Assembly: GCA_016719855.1 (NCBI GenBank)
Contig: JADJYH010000038.1
Location: 1-11,055 of the forward strand
Reading direction: 5' to 3'
DNA: 11,055 nt
Source of the DNA: Saprospiraceae bacterium
GTDB taxonomy: Bacteria > Bacteroidota > Bacteroidia > Chitinophagales > Saprospiraceae
Shown here one piece after another: positions 1-10,309 of this stretch. Numbering within the stretch: position 1 is the stretch's first letter; every line of letters starts with the position of its first letter. The notes beneath the pieces are model-generated. The model was not told the DNA's origin, searched no databases, and worked only from the letters and a program-made list of their open reading frames with translations. The translations under genes and the position numbers were made by a program.

Positions 1-198
1 AGCAGCAGAATCGGTTTTTCATCAAGGCAAATAAACGGCAATTTGCTGGGGTTGTTCGCAGTTAGCCTGAACCATTTTACCAACATGACTCCTCACCCCC
101 CGCACCTTCAAGAACCGCCTTTAAGCAGGCAGCCCAGTCTCCTAGCTACATGCAAATACGTTGTAGTTGCCCGGTTTAAGGAGGGTATCTTACCATAA
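1..198 (+). CDS. Possible 3' end of a plus-strand gene, unrecognised
   Basis: Frame 1 of the plus strand is open from the window edge for 65 codons and stops at TAA (196-198). The stop lies four bases before a hairpin that would also work as a terminator in this direction, which is the main reason to mention it. The C-terminal stretch reads CKYVVVARFKEGILP. I recognise no family, the peptide is rich in Pro, Leu and Ser, and the other two plus frames are closed. It could be a chance open frame, or the tail of a gene entering from the left and converging on hpd. On the minus strand an ATG at 84-86 opens 28 codons to the edge, also unrecognised. Confidence 0.2.
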   Translation, partial: SSRIGFSSRQINGNLLGLFAVSLNHFTNMTPHPPHLQEPPLSRQPSLLATCKYVVVARFKEGILP

Positions 199-234
199 AA
201 AAGCCAAAACCCAGCATCGTTGCGGGTTTCGGCT
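197..234 (-). terminator. Rho-independent terminator after hpd
   Basis: Read on the minus strand, AGCCGAAACCC pairs with GGGTTTTGGCT across an 11-base loop. The stem is 11 bp with one G-U pair and is followed at once by six T residues. It lies 31 bases past the hpd stop codon. On the plus strand the same stem is followed by ATG and then six T residues, so it may work in both directions and serve a convergent gene on the left. Confidence 0.85.
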
Positions 235-265
235 ATGTTTTTTATGAAAAGGATTGAACACCTGG

Positions 266-1401
266 TTACAGATCTTCCTGGCCGCTTGTCCTCGATGCCT
301 CTCGAACAGCGCCCGGAAATTGCCCTTGCCAAAGGACTTCGCCCCTTTGCGCTGAATGATTTCGAAGAAAAGCGTCGGGCGGTCCTCGACAGGTTTTGGT
401 GAAAATCTGGAGCAGGTACCCCTCCTCGTCACGGTGCACCATGATACCGAGTTCCTTGAGGCGGCGCAGGTTTTCGTCAATCCCGCCTTACCCGCTCTGC
501 CACCGTGTCGTAGTACTCACCAGGCAGTGGGAACTCCACGCCCGCTTGCGCATCTCGCTCACGGTGAACACGATGTCATCCGTAGCGATAGCGATGTGCT
601 GGCAACCGAGCCTTTCATAAGTCAACGTACCTCTTCGATTTGCGATTTCTTTTTGCCGTGCGCAGGCTCGTTGATGGGGAACTTGATGCGCCGTTGCCAT
701 TGGTCATCACCTTGCTCATCAGCGCCGAGTACTCGGTGGAGATGTCCTTGTCGTCGAAGGAAACGAGGTTGGCGAAGCCCATGACCTCAGTAAAACTGCC
801 CAATCGTTCATTTGCCCCAGTCCACGTTGCCCACCATGTGGTCAATGAACTTGAGGCCCGTCCAGGTCGGGTTGTACTCGCTTTCCCATTTTTCGTAGCC
901 GGGCAGGAAGAGGCCGTGGTAGTCCTTGCGCTCCACGAAAATATGCACCGTTTCGCCGTAGGTGTGGATGCCCGAGCGCACCACTTTACCGCTCTCGTCG
1001 AATTCGATAGCTGGTTCCATGAATGGTTTTGCGCCCCGTTTTACCGTTTGTTCAAATGCGTCCGTAGCATCTTCCACCCAGAGGGCGATGACCTTCACGC
1101 CGTCGCCGTGCTTGCGCAAATGTTCGTTCAATGGGCTGTCGAGTGGAGCGGGGAGTGAGCACGAGGCGGATTTTGCCTTGCTGCAACACGTAGGCCCTGT
1201 CCCGAACGCCCGTTTCGAGGCCAGCGTAGGCCAAGGACTGGAAGCCGAATGCGGTCTTGTAATAATGCGCCGCTTGTTTTGCATTGCCCACGTAAAGCTC
1301 CACGTAGTCATGCCCGAGCAACGGCAGGAAGTCGTCCGCTTCTGGGAAGATTTTATCGAGGGGAATAATTGTAGTTGGATATGCCGGTTAAAGGTTGCCA
1401 T
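266..1401 (-). CDS. hpd: 4-hydroxyphenylpyruvate dioxygenase (frameshifted)
   Basis: Non-haem Fe(II) enzyme that converts 4-hydroxyphenylpyruvate to homogentisate in tyrosine breakdown; cytosolic. The start ATG (1399-1401) gives MATFNRHIQLQ, continuing after a shift as LFPLDKIFPEADDFLPLLGHDYVELYVGN when frames are joined. The three expected iron ligands are visible: His in FIDHMVGNVDWG, His in GCQHIAIATDDI, and Glu in PTLFFEIIQRKGAKSFG. The C-terminus reads FGKGNFRALFE and then, after one more shift, ends at TAA (266-268). The total span of about 378 codons matches the family. At least six frame changes occur, near 1360, 1150, 815, 690, 620-635, 520 and 290. At 1360-1363 a run of four G is one short of what the protein needs, which points to a homopolymer error. 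hmgA, the next enzyme of the pathway, lies 138 bases upstream on the same strand. Family assignment is certain; the real enzyme is probably intact. Confidence 0.93.
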
Positions 1402-1408
1402 TTTGAAT

Positions 1409-1436
1409 AGTTATGAGTTATGAGTGATGAGTTATG
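1409..1436. repeat. Heptamer tandem array (AGTTATG)
   Basis: Four consecutive 7-base units, AGTTATG, AGTTATG, AGTGATG, AGTTATG, lie just upstream of the hpd start codon (8 bases beyond the ATG). The inverted complement of the same motif occurs at 1527-1561, so the two arrays bracket most of the hmgA-hpd gap and could pair in a transcript across a loop of about 90 bases. Confidence 0.85.
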
Positions 1437-1526
1437 ATGTGAAAAACGCTCCAAACTAATAGGCGCTTTTGATTCAATGAATTATGGGCATTTAAAGCCT
1501 GAATTAAAGTCAATGTGATACGAGGA

Positions 1527-1561
1527 AATAACTCATCACTCATCGCTCATAACTCATCACC
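1527..1561. repeat. Heptamer tandem array, inverted, over the hmgA stop
   Basis: Five 7-base units on the plus strand, AATAACT, CATCACT, CATCGCT, CATAACT, CATCACC, are the reverse complement of the array at 1409-1436. The array overlaps the end of hmgA. The last six sense codons and the TGA stop (1540-1542) are built from it, adding V-M-S-Y-E-R beyond the usual family end near YYKSWME. Confidence 0.85.
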
Positions 1562-2707
1562 TCCTCCTCCATCCAAGACTTATAGTAGTCCTCCACTTCC
1601 AGTTCCATCGCCGCTTGGTGATTTTCACGGGGCGGAATGGGTCAATCATCACCGCCAATTCTTCGGTTCCCACCTTGCCGATGCTGCGCTCGATGGCACC
1701 GGGGTGCGGGTAGTGCGGGATGCCAGCGGGGTGCAGGGTAAGCACCTTTTCGATGTTGTTGCGGCTCATGAAGTCGCCGTCCACGTAGTACAGGATTTCG
1801 TCGCTGTCAATGTTGCTGTGGTGGTATGGTGCGGGAATAGCCTCTGGATGGTAGTCGTAGAGCCTTGGGCACAAACGAGCAGACGACGAACCCATCCGCC
1901 TCGAACTGTTGTGGATGGGTGGCGGCATGTGGATGCGCCCTGTCAGCGGCTCGAAGTCGAAGATGGAGGTGGCATACGGATAATGGAAGCCATCCCAGCC
2001 TACCACATCAAACGGGTGTGTGGCGTAGGTGTAGGGTAAATCAGGCCTTGTTTTTGATGAAAATCGGGAACTCGCCCTTTTGGTCGTGGGTCTCCAGGTC
2101 CTGCGGTGCCCGGAAATCCCGCTCGCAGAACGGCGAGTGCTCCAGCAACTGGCCAACGTCGTTGCGGTAGCGCCGGGGGGTGCGTACCGGGCTATACGAC
2201 TCGATGTACAGCAGGCGGTTGTCGGCGTCGTCGAACTCCAATTGGTAAACGGTGCCACGGGGAATGACCACGTAGTCGCCGTACTCGAAGGCCACTTGGC
2301 CGTACATCGTTTTCAAAGTTCCGCTGCCCTTGTGCACGAACAACACCTCGTCCGCATCGGCATTTTGAAAAATAGTCGCTCATGCTCTCTCTCCGGCGCT
2401 GCGAGGCCGATGTGCAGGTCGTTGTTCACGAAGAGCGTTTTCCGCCTGTCTAGGTAGTTGCCGCAGGCTCCACGGAAAAGCCCTTGAAGCTGAGTGCTGT
2501 GAGGTTTTTGTCAATGGCGACTTTCAGGCTCCACCGAATAGGGGGTGGCCTTTTTGCTGACGATGGTGGGCGGGGGGAGGTGGTAAACGAGCGACGAAAC
2601 GCCCGAAAAACTTGCGTCCCGACCAGTTCTCGGCGTAAAATTGCCTTTTTCGCCGGAACTGGACGTGGCGCTTGCGTGGATTTACCAAGGTGGTGATAGT
2701 AGGGCAT
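1540..2707 (-). CDS. hmgA: Homogentisate 1,2-dioxygenase (frameshifted)
   Basis: Fe(II) dioxygenase that opens the ring of homogentisate to maleylacetoacetate, the step after HPPD. The start ATG (2705-2707) gives MPYYHHLGK. Clear family segments follow in several frames: SFKGFSVEPA, FVNNDLHIGLAAP, LFVHKGSGTLKTMYGQVAFE, GDYVVIPRGTVYQLEFD, RYRNDVGQLLEHSPFCERD, YTYATHPFDVVGWDGFHYPY, PRLYDYHPEAIPAPYHHSN. The likely iron ligands are the second His and the Glu of YHHSNIDSDE and the His in AGIPHYPHPGA. The end, read in the corrected frame, is DYYKSWMEEE followed by six repeat-derived residues and TGA. The span of about 389 codons fits the family. At least five shifts are needed, for example near 1612, 1900, 2040, 2370 and 2500-2690. 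The gene probably shares transcription with hpd downstream. Confidence 0.92.
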
Positions 2708-2738
2708 GGCGGATTTTTTAAAAAGGAAATTAACCGCC

Positions 2739-2746
2739 CAAAAGTA
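2739..2746 (-). promoter_or_regulatory. Possible Bacteroidota -7 box upstream of hmgA
   Basis: The minus strand reads TACTTTTG, an exact match to the Bacteroidota -7 consensus TAnnTTTG, 31 bases upstream of the hmgA ATG. I do not see a TTG box 17-23 bases further upstream, so only half of the usual promoter is supported. Confidence 0.4.
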
Positions 2747-2839
2747 GAAGTGGAATTTAGTGCCGTGGATGATTTTCATCAATTCGGCGGAGTGATAATT
2801 GTCATGAAGTTGGTTCTGAGTTTACGAGAAATGCACCAC

Positions 2840-3614
2840 CTACCTTGCTGGAGAATAATCTGTTGGCCACATGAAAATGGACTCCACAAGTAGTTAGCGA
2901 GCCGCGCCCTTCACTTCCGATGCTTTGCGGGTAATCCATTCGGGTCGTTTCGGAAAAGGTCGAAGGTGGCCTTGGCTGCTCTGGAGGTGGGTGAGGAAAT
3001 AGTAGAGCATATTGTCGGCACCTTGGTCGGCATCGGTGGGCGTCCAGTAGATTTTGTTCGTCATGCCGTACCGCTCGAAGCGTTGCACGGTGAACCCACG
3101 GGAAACGAGCCAGCAGGTTTTCCAGGTTGTTCGGTGCAGTGGTAGATGCGAAATTCCCAGACGCCACCCTGGGTTGGCCGTGAAATTATTGGGAGAGAAA
3201 TCGGTGGTTTTCAGGAAAATGCTTTCTATTTTCGAAATGATAGCGCCTTCCACCTCGCTTTCTTTCCAGACCCGCTGCCAAGTGGTGTCGGCCATGAAGC
3301 CAGCCCAAGCAGCCTCCGTGCGGCCCGATTGGGGTACGAAAGCACGTAGCAGAGCTTTCGTCAGGGTTGTCAAGTGGCGTCCAGTAACCCACGTTGGTCA
3401 TACCGTGTTTTTCGAACAGCTTGGTGGTGTGGTTGCGGAAGCGCTTGTTAAGTTCGTTCAGCTTGCCCTTTGCAGCGGTGTAAGATGCGGAGTTCGTAGC
3501 AGCGGGTGACGTTTTGAGCCGTGGTCGGTGGCTGTTGATGGTTTTGACTAAACAGAAGACTGACCAAAGTAGGGCGAGCAATAAGGAGAACGAGCGATGG
3601 GTGGTATTTTTCAT
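2840..3614 (-). CDS. Secreted NIPSNAP-family protein with two tandem domains (frameshifted)
   Basis: The start ATG (3612-3614) gives MKNTTHRSFSLLLALLWSVFCLV, a basic start and hydrophobic core typical of an export signal. Two copies of the NIPSNAP fold follow. Copy one has CYELRIYTAAKGKLNELN (frames joined), RFRNHTTKLFEKHGMTNVGYWTP and IESIFLKTTDFSP. Copy two has VWEFRIYHCT, GFTVQRFERYGMTNKIYWTP, FRNDPEWITRKASEVKGA and VESIFMWPTDYSPAR. An in-frame TAA at 2894-2896 would end the protein early, but the same frame continues with the matching end of copy two and stops at TAG (2840-2842). I therefore take 2840 as the true end (about 258 codons) and the TAA as probable sequence error. NIPSNAP proteins are ferredoxin-like alpha-beta barrel proteins of unclear biochemical role. 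The gene lies 132 bases upstream of hmgA on the same strand; a link to aromatic catabolism is only an inference. Confidence 0.8.
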
Positions 3615-3720
3615 GTGCAGAATTTATTTACATTCTAGATGATTTTGAATGTGCTGCAAGATAGGCAAGTTGAAGACGATTTGCAGGCTAGATAATGAGG
3701 GATTGTTAGCGGCAGGTGTT

Positions 3721-3755
3721 AAAAAATGACAAGACTCAGCGATTTGCAAGGTCTT
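3721..3755 (-). terminator. Weak terminator candidate after tRNA-fMet
   Basis: On the minus strand AAGAC pairs with GTCTT across a 15-base loop, followed after GTCA by a run of six T residues. It lies about ten bases past the tRNA 3' end, where a terminator would be expected, but the stem is only 5 bp and not GC-rich. Confidence 0.35.
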
Positions 3756-3764
3756 AACTTTTTA

Positions 3765-3837
3765 GTGGCGGAGCAGGACTTGAACCTGCGGCCTTCGGGT
3801 TATGAGCCCGACGAGCTACCAACTGCTCCATCCCGCG
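3765..3837 (-). tRNA. Initiator tRNA-Met (CAU)
   Basis: The minus strand starts CGCGGGATGGAGCAG and folds as a cloverleaf. The D arm is GAGC/GCTC around AGTTGGTA. The anticodon arm is TCGGG-CTCATAA-CCCGA with anticodon CAT. The T arm is GCAGG-TTCAAGT-CCTGC. Three consecutive G-C pairs at the base of the anticodon loop and an unpaired 5' C mark it as the initiator, not the elongator. The 3' acceptor strand reads TCCGCCA where TCCCGCA is expected, so one C of a CCC run seems missing and the acceptor stem is disturbed; this fits the homopolymer errors elsewhere. No CCA is encoded; CTA follows. Confidence 0.93.
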
Positions 3838-3876
3838 ATTTAATTTTTTTCAAACACTGCTGTTTGAATGTGGGCG

Positions 3877-3907
3877 CAAAGATACAGTTAACTTCCGCTC
3901 TACCAAA
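3877..3907 (-). promoter_or_regulatory. Bacteroidota-type promoter for tRNA-fMet
   Basis: On the minus strand a TTTG box (3904-3907) is followed after exactly 19 bases by TATCTTTG (3877-3884), matching the Bacteroidota primary-sigma consensus TTTG-N17..23-TAnnTTTG. The start of transcription would fall about 30 bases upstream of the mature tRNA. A small dyad, CAAACA-GCAG-TGTTTG (3851-3866), lies in the 5' leader. This is the best promoter in the window and supports the taxonomic call. Confidence 0.8.
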
Positions 3908-3935
3908 CTGTTTTTTCAAAAAATAAAAAATCAGT

Positions 3936-4149
3936 TCAATTCCTGTATCCGATTGTTGGCTTCCCGGAGATGGATTTCACGTTTTTCTCGCCAATCATTG
4001 GCGTGATGCCGCTTGAATCAAGTGCTTTTTTCATCCCAAGGATTAAGTCTGAGGGATGACCTTTGTCTTTCGGACTTGCGATAGTTATGACTGTTGAGGG
4101 AAATTGCACAACACTTCCAGCAATACCTGCAATCAAACAATCGAAAGCA
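3936..4149 (-). pseudogene. Orphan coding fragment after the OmpH-like gene, unrecognised
   Basis: From just after the corrected stop of the OmpH-like gene (4150-4152), one minus-strand frame stays open for 70 codons to TGA (3936-3938). The peptide looks protein-like: FPSTVITIASPKDKGHPSD, then LILGMKKALDSSGITPMIGE, then KNVKSISGKPTIGYRN at the C-terminus. Codon choice resembles its neighbours. There is no convincing start: the first ATG is at the MKKAL methionine and would leave 32 residues. It could be the 3' remnant of a decayed or deleted gene, or the end of a small gene whose start is hidden by a shift. I do not recognise the family. Confidence 0.4.
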
Positions 4150-4737
4150 CTATTTCTTTGCGTTGAGGAGGTCAACCAACATTTGGGTGATGTCGTGTTT
4201 TCGTTGGCAGTGAGCATGGGGCTTACGATTCCGCCGTGGATGAGGACGTAGTCGTAGCCATTTGCCTGCTGGAGCGAGTCGGCGAAATGCTTGATGTCAC
4301 CGACAAATTTTTCGTCAAAATTGTTGGTTTGCTCCTTCAGTTCCTGGCTCGCCTTTTCTTCTTGGTTGGCAATGGCCTGTTGCTTTTTGCCGAGGCTTTC
4401 TTCGTACTTCTGCGATTCGTTTGGCGTGATGGTGCCGGACTGCGCCTTGGTCATGTATTCTTTGTACTCTTTTTCAAATGCGCTCTGCTCCAGAGATCCT
4501 CCGTGTCTGCATATTTTTTTCAAGTTGTTTTTTGATAGCTTGGTAGGCGGTGCTTTTTTCGTGCAGCGTGTCAATGTTCACGTGTACGATTCGCAATGGT
4601 TTTTCAATAGCTGTGGAGTCGCTGGGAATGGCCTCCGAAGCGGTCTTTGCTTTTTTCGGCCCCGAGAATTTGTCAATAAACAAATATGCGACCGCAACTA
4701 GCAGGACGATATTGAGAATAAGGGACAGGTTTTTCAT
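4150..4737 (-). CDS. OmpH/Skp-family periplasmic chaperone-like protein (frameshifted)
   Basis: The start ATG (4735-4737) gives MKNLSLILNIVLLVAVAYLF, a hydrophobic N-terminus acting as signal or membrane anchor. Then comes LRIVHVNIDTLHEKSTAYQ, the beta strand that opens the Skp fold. A long charged helical region follows, rich in Glu, Lys and Gln (residues about 75-150, coiled-coil tentacles), with QSAFEKEYKEYMTKAQSG and KYEESLGKKQQAIANQEEKA. The closing strand is GYDYVLIHGG, and the last helix, in the corrected frame, is DITQMLVDLLNAKK-stop (TAG 4150-4152). Length of about 195 residues fits. Two shifts are needed, near 4503 and 4185. Skp-like proteins hold unfolded outer-membrane proteins after export by SecYEG-SecA, so the position 111 bases downstream of secA makes sense. 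Confidence 0.82.
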
Positions 4738-4773
4738 AATTCTTTTGTTTTTGTTTTAATGGCCAATCAAATT

Positions 4774-4801
4774 GATTGAGAATTGAGAATTGAGAATTGA
4801 A
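4774..4801. repeat. Heptamer tandem array (AATTGAG)
   Basis: Units GATTGAG, AATTGAG, AATTGAG, AATTGAA lie in the 111-base gap between the secA stop and the OmpH-like start. GAGAATTG occurs here in three registers (4778-4785, 4785-4792, 4792-4799), each able to pair with CAATTCTC at 4821-4828, so the hairpin has alternative registers. Confidence 0.85.
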
Positions 4802-4821
4802 AGCGAATACCGGCAGTTCCC

Positions 4822-4848
4822 AATTCTCTATTTTCCATTTTCCATTTT

Positions 4849-4856
<8 letters not shown>
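4822..4856. repeat. Heptamer array (CATTTTC) across the secA stop codon
   Basis: Five successive 7-base units on the plus strand are AATTCTC, TATTTTC, CATTTTC, CATTTTT, CATTTCC. The first is the complement of the neighbouring AATTGAG array, and the rest drift to a different heptamer while keeping the phase. The secA TGA (4849-4851) lies inside the array. Confidence 0.8.
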
Positions 4857-8318
<3,462 letters not shown>

Positions 8319-8397
8319 GGTTTCAGATTGAGAGACTTGCGGATTTCGACCGTCGGCTTGGGGCACGCGGGATGGCGGCATCTGAAATCTGAAATCC
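8319..8397 (-). promoter_or_regulatory. Possible start-masking leader hairpin of secA
   Basis: On the minus strand AATCTGAAACC (8329-8319) directly precedes the secA ATG. It is complementary, with one bulged A, to GGATTTCAGATT (8397-8386), giving 11 bp that would bury the start region. The upstream arm also contains GGATTTC, which can instead pair 7 bp with GAAATCC (8347-8341). The two pairings exclude each other, as in an on/off leader. The upstream arm is itself a heptamer array (TCTGAAA units on the plus strand, 8381-8408). Seen as pairing only; regulation is inferred. Confidence 0.4.
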
Positions 8398-8408
8398 AAA
8401 ATCAAAAA
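8381..8408. repeat. Heptamer array (TCTGAAA) in the secA leader
   Basis: Plus-strand units TCTGAAA, TCTGAAA, TCCAAAA, TCAAAAA keep a 7-base step. An inverted unit (TTTCAGA) lies at 8321-8327 next to the secA start codon. Confidence 0.7.
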
Positions 8409-8414
8409 AAGGTG

Positions 8415-8422
8415 CAAAGATA
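8415..8422 (-). promoter_or_regulatory. Possible -7 box of the secA promoter
   Basis: The minus strand reads TATCTTTG, identical to the -7 box of the tRNA-fMet promoter, 96 bases upstream of the secA ATG. No TTG box is visible at the usual distance. If used, transcription would start close to 8405-8410 and the leader would contain the heptamer hairpin. Confidence 0.5.
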
Positions 8423-8540
8423 GAACAAGCTTAGGTTCTGTCGGGTGGGAAAGTTTTACACAATTCGTACCGGAAGGAAAAATATGACGGGTTGCAGGTT
8501 TTGCAAAAAGGTGGGACGTTTGGCAGGAGCCTTTAGTTTG

Positions 8541-8681
8541 CAGTTCGACGGTGGCAGTGGCAGTCGTTTTAGGTTTGCAGTTCGACAGTTGGCAGTTGGC
8601 AGTCAGTTTCGGGTCCGGCAGTTCGCCGGTGGGCGGTCCGGCCTACTGCTTCGAACTGCCGACTGTCGAACGCCGAACTGC
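8541..8681. repeat. Repeat cluster with a 16-bp dyad between secA and the secreted protein
   Basis: An imperfect direct repeat starts at CAGTTCGAC, at 8541 and again at 8578, each followed by GGCAGT units; in the second copy AGTTGGC repeats with a 7-base step (8587-8600). An inverted copy lies at 8649-8681. GTTCGACAGTTGGCAG (8580-8595) and CTGCCGACTGTCGAAC (8656-8671) form a 16-bp stem with one mismatch. The cluster touches the TGA of the secreted protein (8682-8684). It may end that transcript or protect its 3' end; no T run follows the stem. Confidence 0.75.
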
Positions 8682-9304
8682 TCATGGCCTGTTAATCCTG
8701 CGGTTGCGGCGCTTTTCGTAGCCGTGGATAATGGGCCTTGTAACGGTCTTGCCTGGGATTGGCAGTCCCAGGCTTCTGGGGCATAAACTTTGGAAAAAAT
8801 AGACCGTTTTCTCGTTGCCGGGGCCGAGTACGCTGATATCGTTGCCAGGGTTCGAGTTCAACGAGTTGGCAAATGGTTGAATGGATCCTCGTTGGCCATC
8901 AGGTACAGCGACTCTCCGGCAGTCCGGCGATTTGTTGGAGAACGTGAACAGCAGCGTTTCCTCTCCAGCATGAAAAACATCGGTGGGTCGGCAGTCACCA
9001 GCCCAAAGGAGACATAATCCTTTCCTGGGTTTTCCTTTGGCGTGGGCACTGGGCGTTTGCTCCCAAGCGCCGCTGAACGACTTCAGGGCGCCAAACTGCG
9101 AGCCAGGAGGCGTCACCAACGTCACTTGGCCTGACCCGATGATGAGGTAATCGGACGGTTCGACACCATCTTCGGCGTGGCGAAAACGCCCCTGCGAGGC
9201 TGTCCTGTAGCCATTGGAGTTTTGAATTGGTTTGTGAAAGCAGGGGTGGCGGCAAGGCAAAAGGCCGACAAAGCCACACTGGCAAGTGATTTTGTGGAAA
9301 CCAC
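8682..9304 (-). CDS. Probable secreted protein of unknown function (frameshifted)
   Basis: Joined frames give a protein of about 205 residues. A GTG at 9302-9304 opens MVSTKSLASVALSAFCLAAT followed by PAFT, which looks like a cleavable signal peptide, though the true start may lie up to 40 bases further upstream. The mature part has beta-rich stretches: IIGSGQVTLVTPPGSQFGA, LKSFSGAWEQ, ENPGKDYVSFGLVTADPP, ETLLFTFSNKSPDC, ESLYLMANEDPFNHLP, NSNPGNDISVLGPGNE. The end is basic (YEKRRNRRINRP) with stop TGA at 8682-8684. At least four shifts are needed. The pattern resembles beta-sandwich secreted proteins common in gliding or filamentous Bacteroidota, but I cannot name a family. No type IX sorting domain is visible at the C-terminus. 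The gene stands alone between phoU and secA. Confidence 0.6.
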
Positions 9305-9630
9305 GATTGGAGTTTTTGAAAATTCGAGGAGGGTGAAAAATGGAAATAACGGGAAGAAGGCAAGTTTAGTGCCAGAGAGATTGGTATTCGGGATTGATCA
9401 GACTTGGTTTAGGCAAATAGGACCTGAAACCTGGCAACATTAGACCCTGGAAACTGGAGTTGCCTCACCGCCTCCCCTCAGGGTAGCGTTTCTCGCTGCC
9501 AGCTGGTCGATGTATTGGGCTGTATGGGCTGTCAATCAGCAGAAGGTGTCTCCAACAAAGTTAAAACTTGTGGGCTATTTTTTTGACTTAGTTCCGCATC
9601 TTTCACCCCACCCCATATCTCATCACCTAC
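9305..9630. other. Gene-free gap between phoU and the secreted protein
   Basis: I find no supported gene in these 326 bases. They hold a degenerate repeat with dyad GGCAAC/GTTGCC (9433-9438 and 9459-9464), enclosing near-copies of CCTGAAACCTGG and CCCTGGAAACTGG. There is also a -7-like TAACTTTG at 9556-9563 on the minus strand, and a G-rich, ATGAG-containing stretch on the minus strand just after the phoU stop (9595-9630). Confidence 0.5.
9556..9563 (-). promoter_or_regulatory. Weak -7 box candidate for the secreted protein gene
   Basis: The minus strand reads TAACTTTG, matching TAnnTTTG, inside a near-palindrome (CAAGTTTTAACTTTG). It lies about 250 bases from the proposed start, and there is no TTG box at the right distance, so support is thin. 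Confidence 0.25.
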
Positions 9631-10307
9631 TCATCCCCTTCCTTCTGTTTTTCTTTTTGTGGTTCGCAACTTCACCTCGAAGTAGAAAATGATTTCCTCC
9701 GCTACGTTCTTCAGACCGGTCGCCGACGCGCTCCGGTTGCGGATCATGGACATCACCAACAAGGAATTTCGGACCTGTCCGGGGTAGTTTTGGATGCACT
9801 CCATCACCCGGTCGAGGGCGGCTTCCGTCAATCTTGTCGAGAATTTTGTCCCGCTTTCTGAACATCGTGCGGGCCGGGCGGGTGTCTTCTTTGCCAAACG
9901 CTTCCAGCGTGTCGGCTATCATCTCGTTGGCAATGGCGTACATCTCCAGGATTTTGGTATGTTCCAGAATGGACTTGTTGAAATCCCGTGTCGGCATCCA
10001 GCACAAAATCCGCAACGCTGGCAGCGATGTCGCCGACGCGCCCAAGTTGTTGCGAATTTTCATGGTGGCCAGCACCCAGCCGCAGGTCCGTGGCCACTGG
10101 CTGGAACCAGTGCGAAAATATTCTCACAGTCGGTCAATCTTCGATCCTAAGAATTGACCCTTTCATTTTCCAACACCTCCTCTGCAGGGTCACGGTCGAA
10201 CCATTGATTCAGGGCGTCCTTCGCCTCGCCAATTGGTTGATGACCAGCCGCCACATCTCGATGATGTCGGCTTTGAGCATTTTTAATTCGGAATCTAAGT
10301 GAGTCAT
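9631..10307 (-). CDS. phoU: Phosphate signalling/transport accessory protein PhoU (frameshifted)
   Basis: PhoU links the Pst transporter to the phosphate sensor kinase and damps phosphate uptake; cytosolic, membrane-associated, two three-helix bundles. The start ATG (10305-10307) gives MTHLDSELKMLKADIIEMWR followed by LVINQLA. After shifts: KDALNQWFDRDPAEEVLENE, FQPVATDLR, IADFVLDADTGF, EHTKILEMYAIANEMIADTL, AALDRVMECIQNYPGQVRNS, LLVMSMIR and NVAEEIIFYFEVKLR. The two metal-binding E/DxxxD regions of the family fall at RVGDIA...ADFVLD and RVGDQ/VAEEI. The end is basic, with stop TGA at 9631-9633. About 225 codons, the normal length. At least five shifts. It follows pstB with an 83-base gap almost filled by a hairpin. 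Confidence 0.88.
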
Positions 10308-10309
10308 TC

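Noticed and set aside
1..63. Plus-strand peptide RFFIKANKRQFAGVV in frame 3, thought to resemble a LytTR regulator
   Set aside because: Only 20 codons before a stop and no second supporting motif.
640..1158. Plus-strand open frame of 172 codons opposite hpd
   Set aside because: It lies over the HPPD iron-ligand and core motifs on the other strand; no family features on the plus strand.
1441..1470. Hairpin with A/T flanks in the hmgA-hpd gap, possible terminator
   Set aside because: The stem (AAAAGCGCCT with AGCGTTTTT, minus strand) needs a bulge and is short; a terminator here would also cut off hpd, the next pathway gene.
2768..2780. Small palindrome GATGATTTTCATC upstream of hmgA as an operator
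   Set aside because: A 5-bp stem of AT-rich sequence is expected by chance, and no regulator or second copy is visible.
9512..9540. TTGACA-like -35 box on the minus strand upstream of the secreted protein
   Set aside because: The spacing to a TACAT-like -10 is only 15 bases, and Bacteroidota do not use this promoter type.
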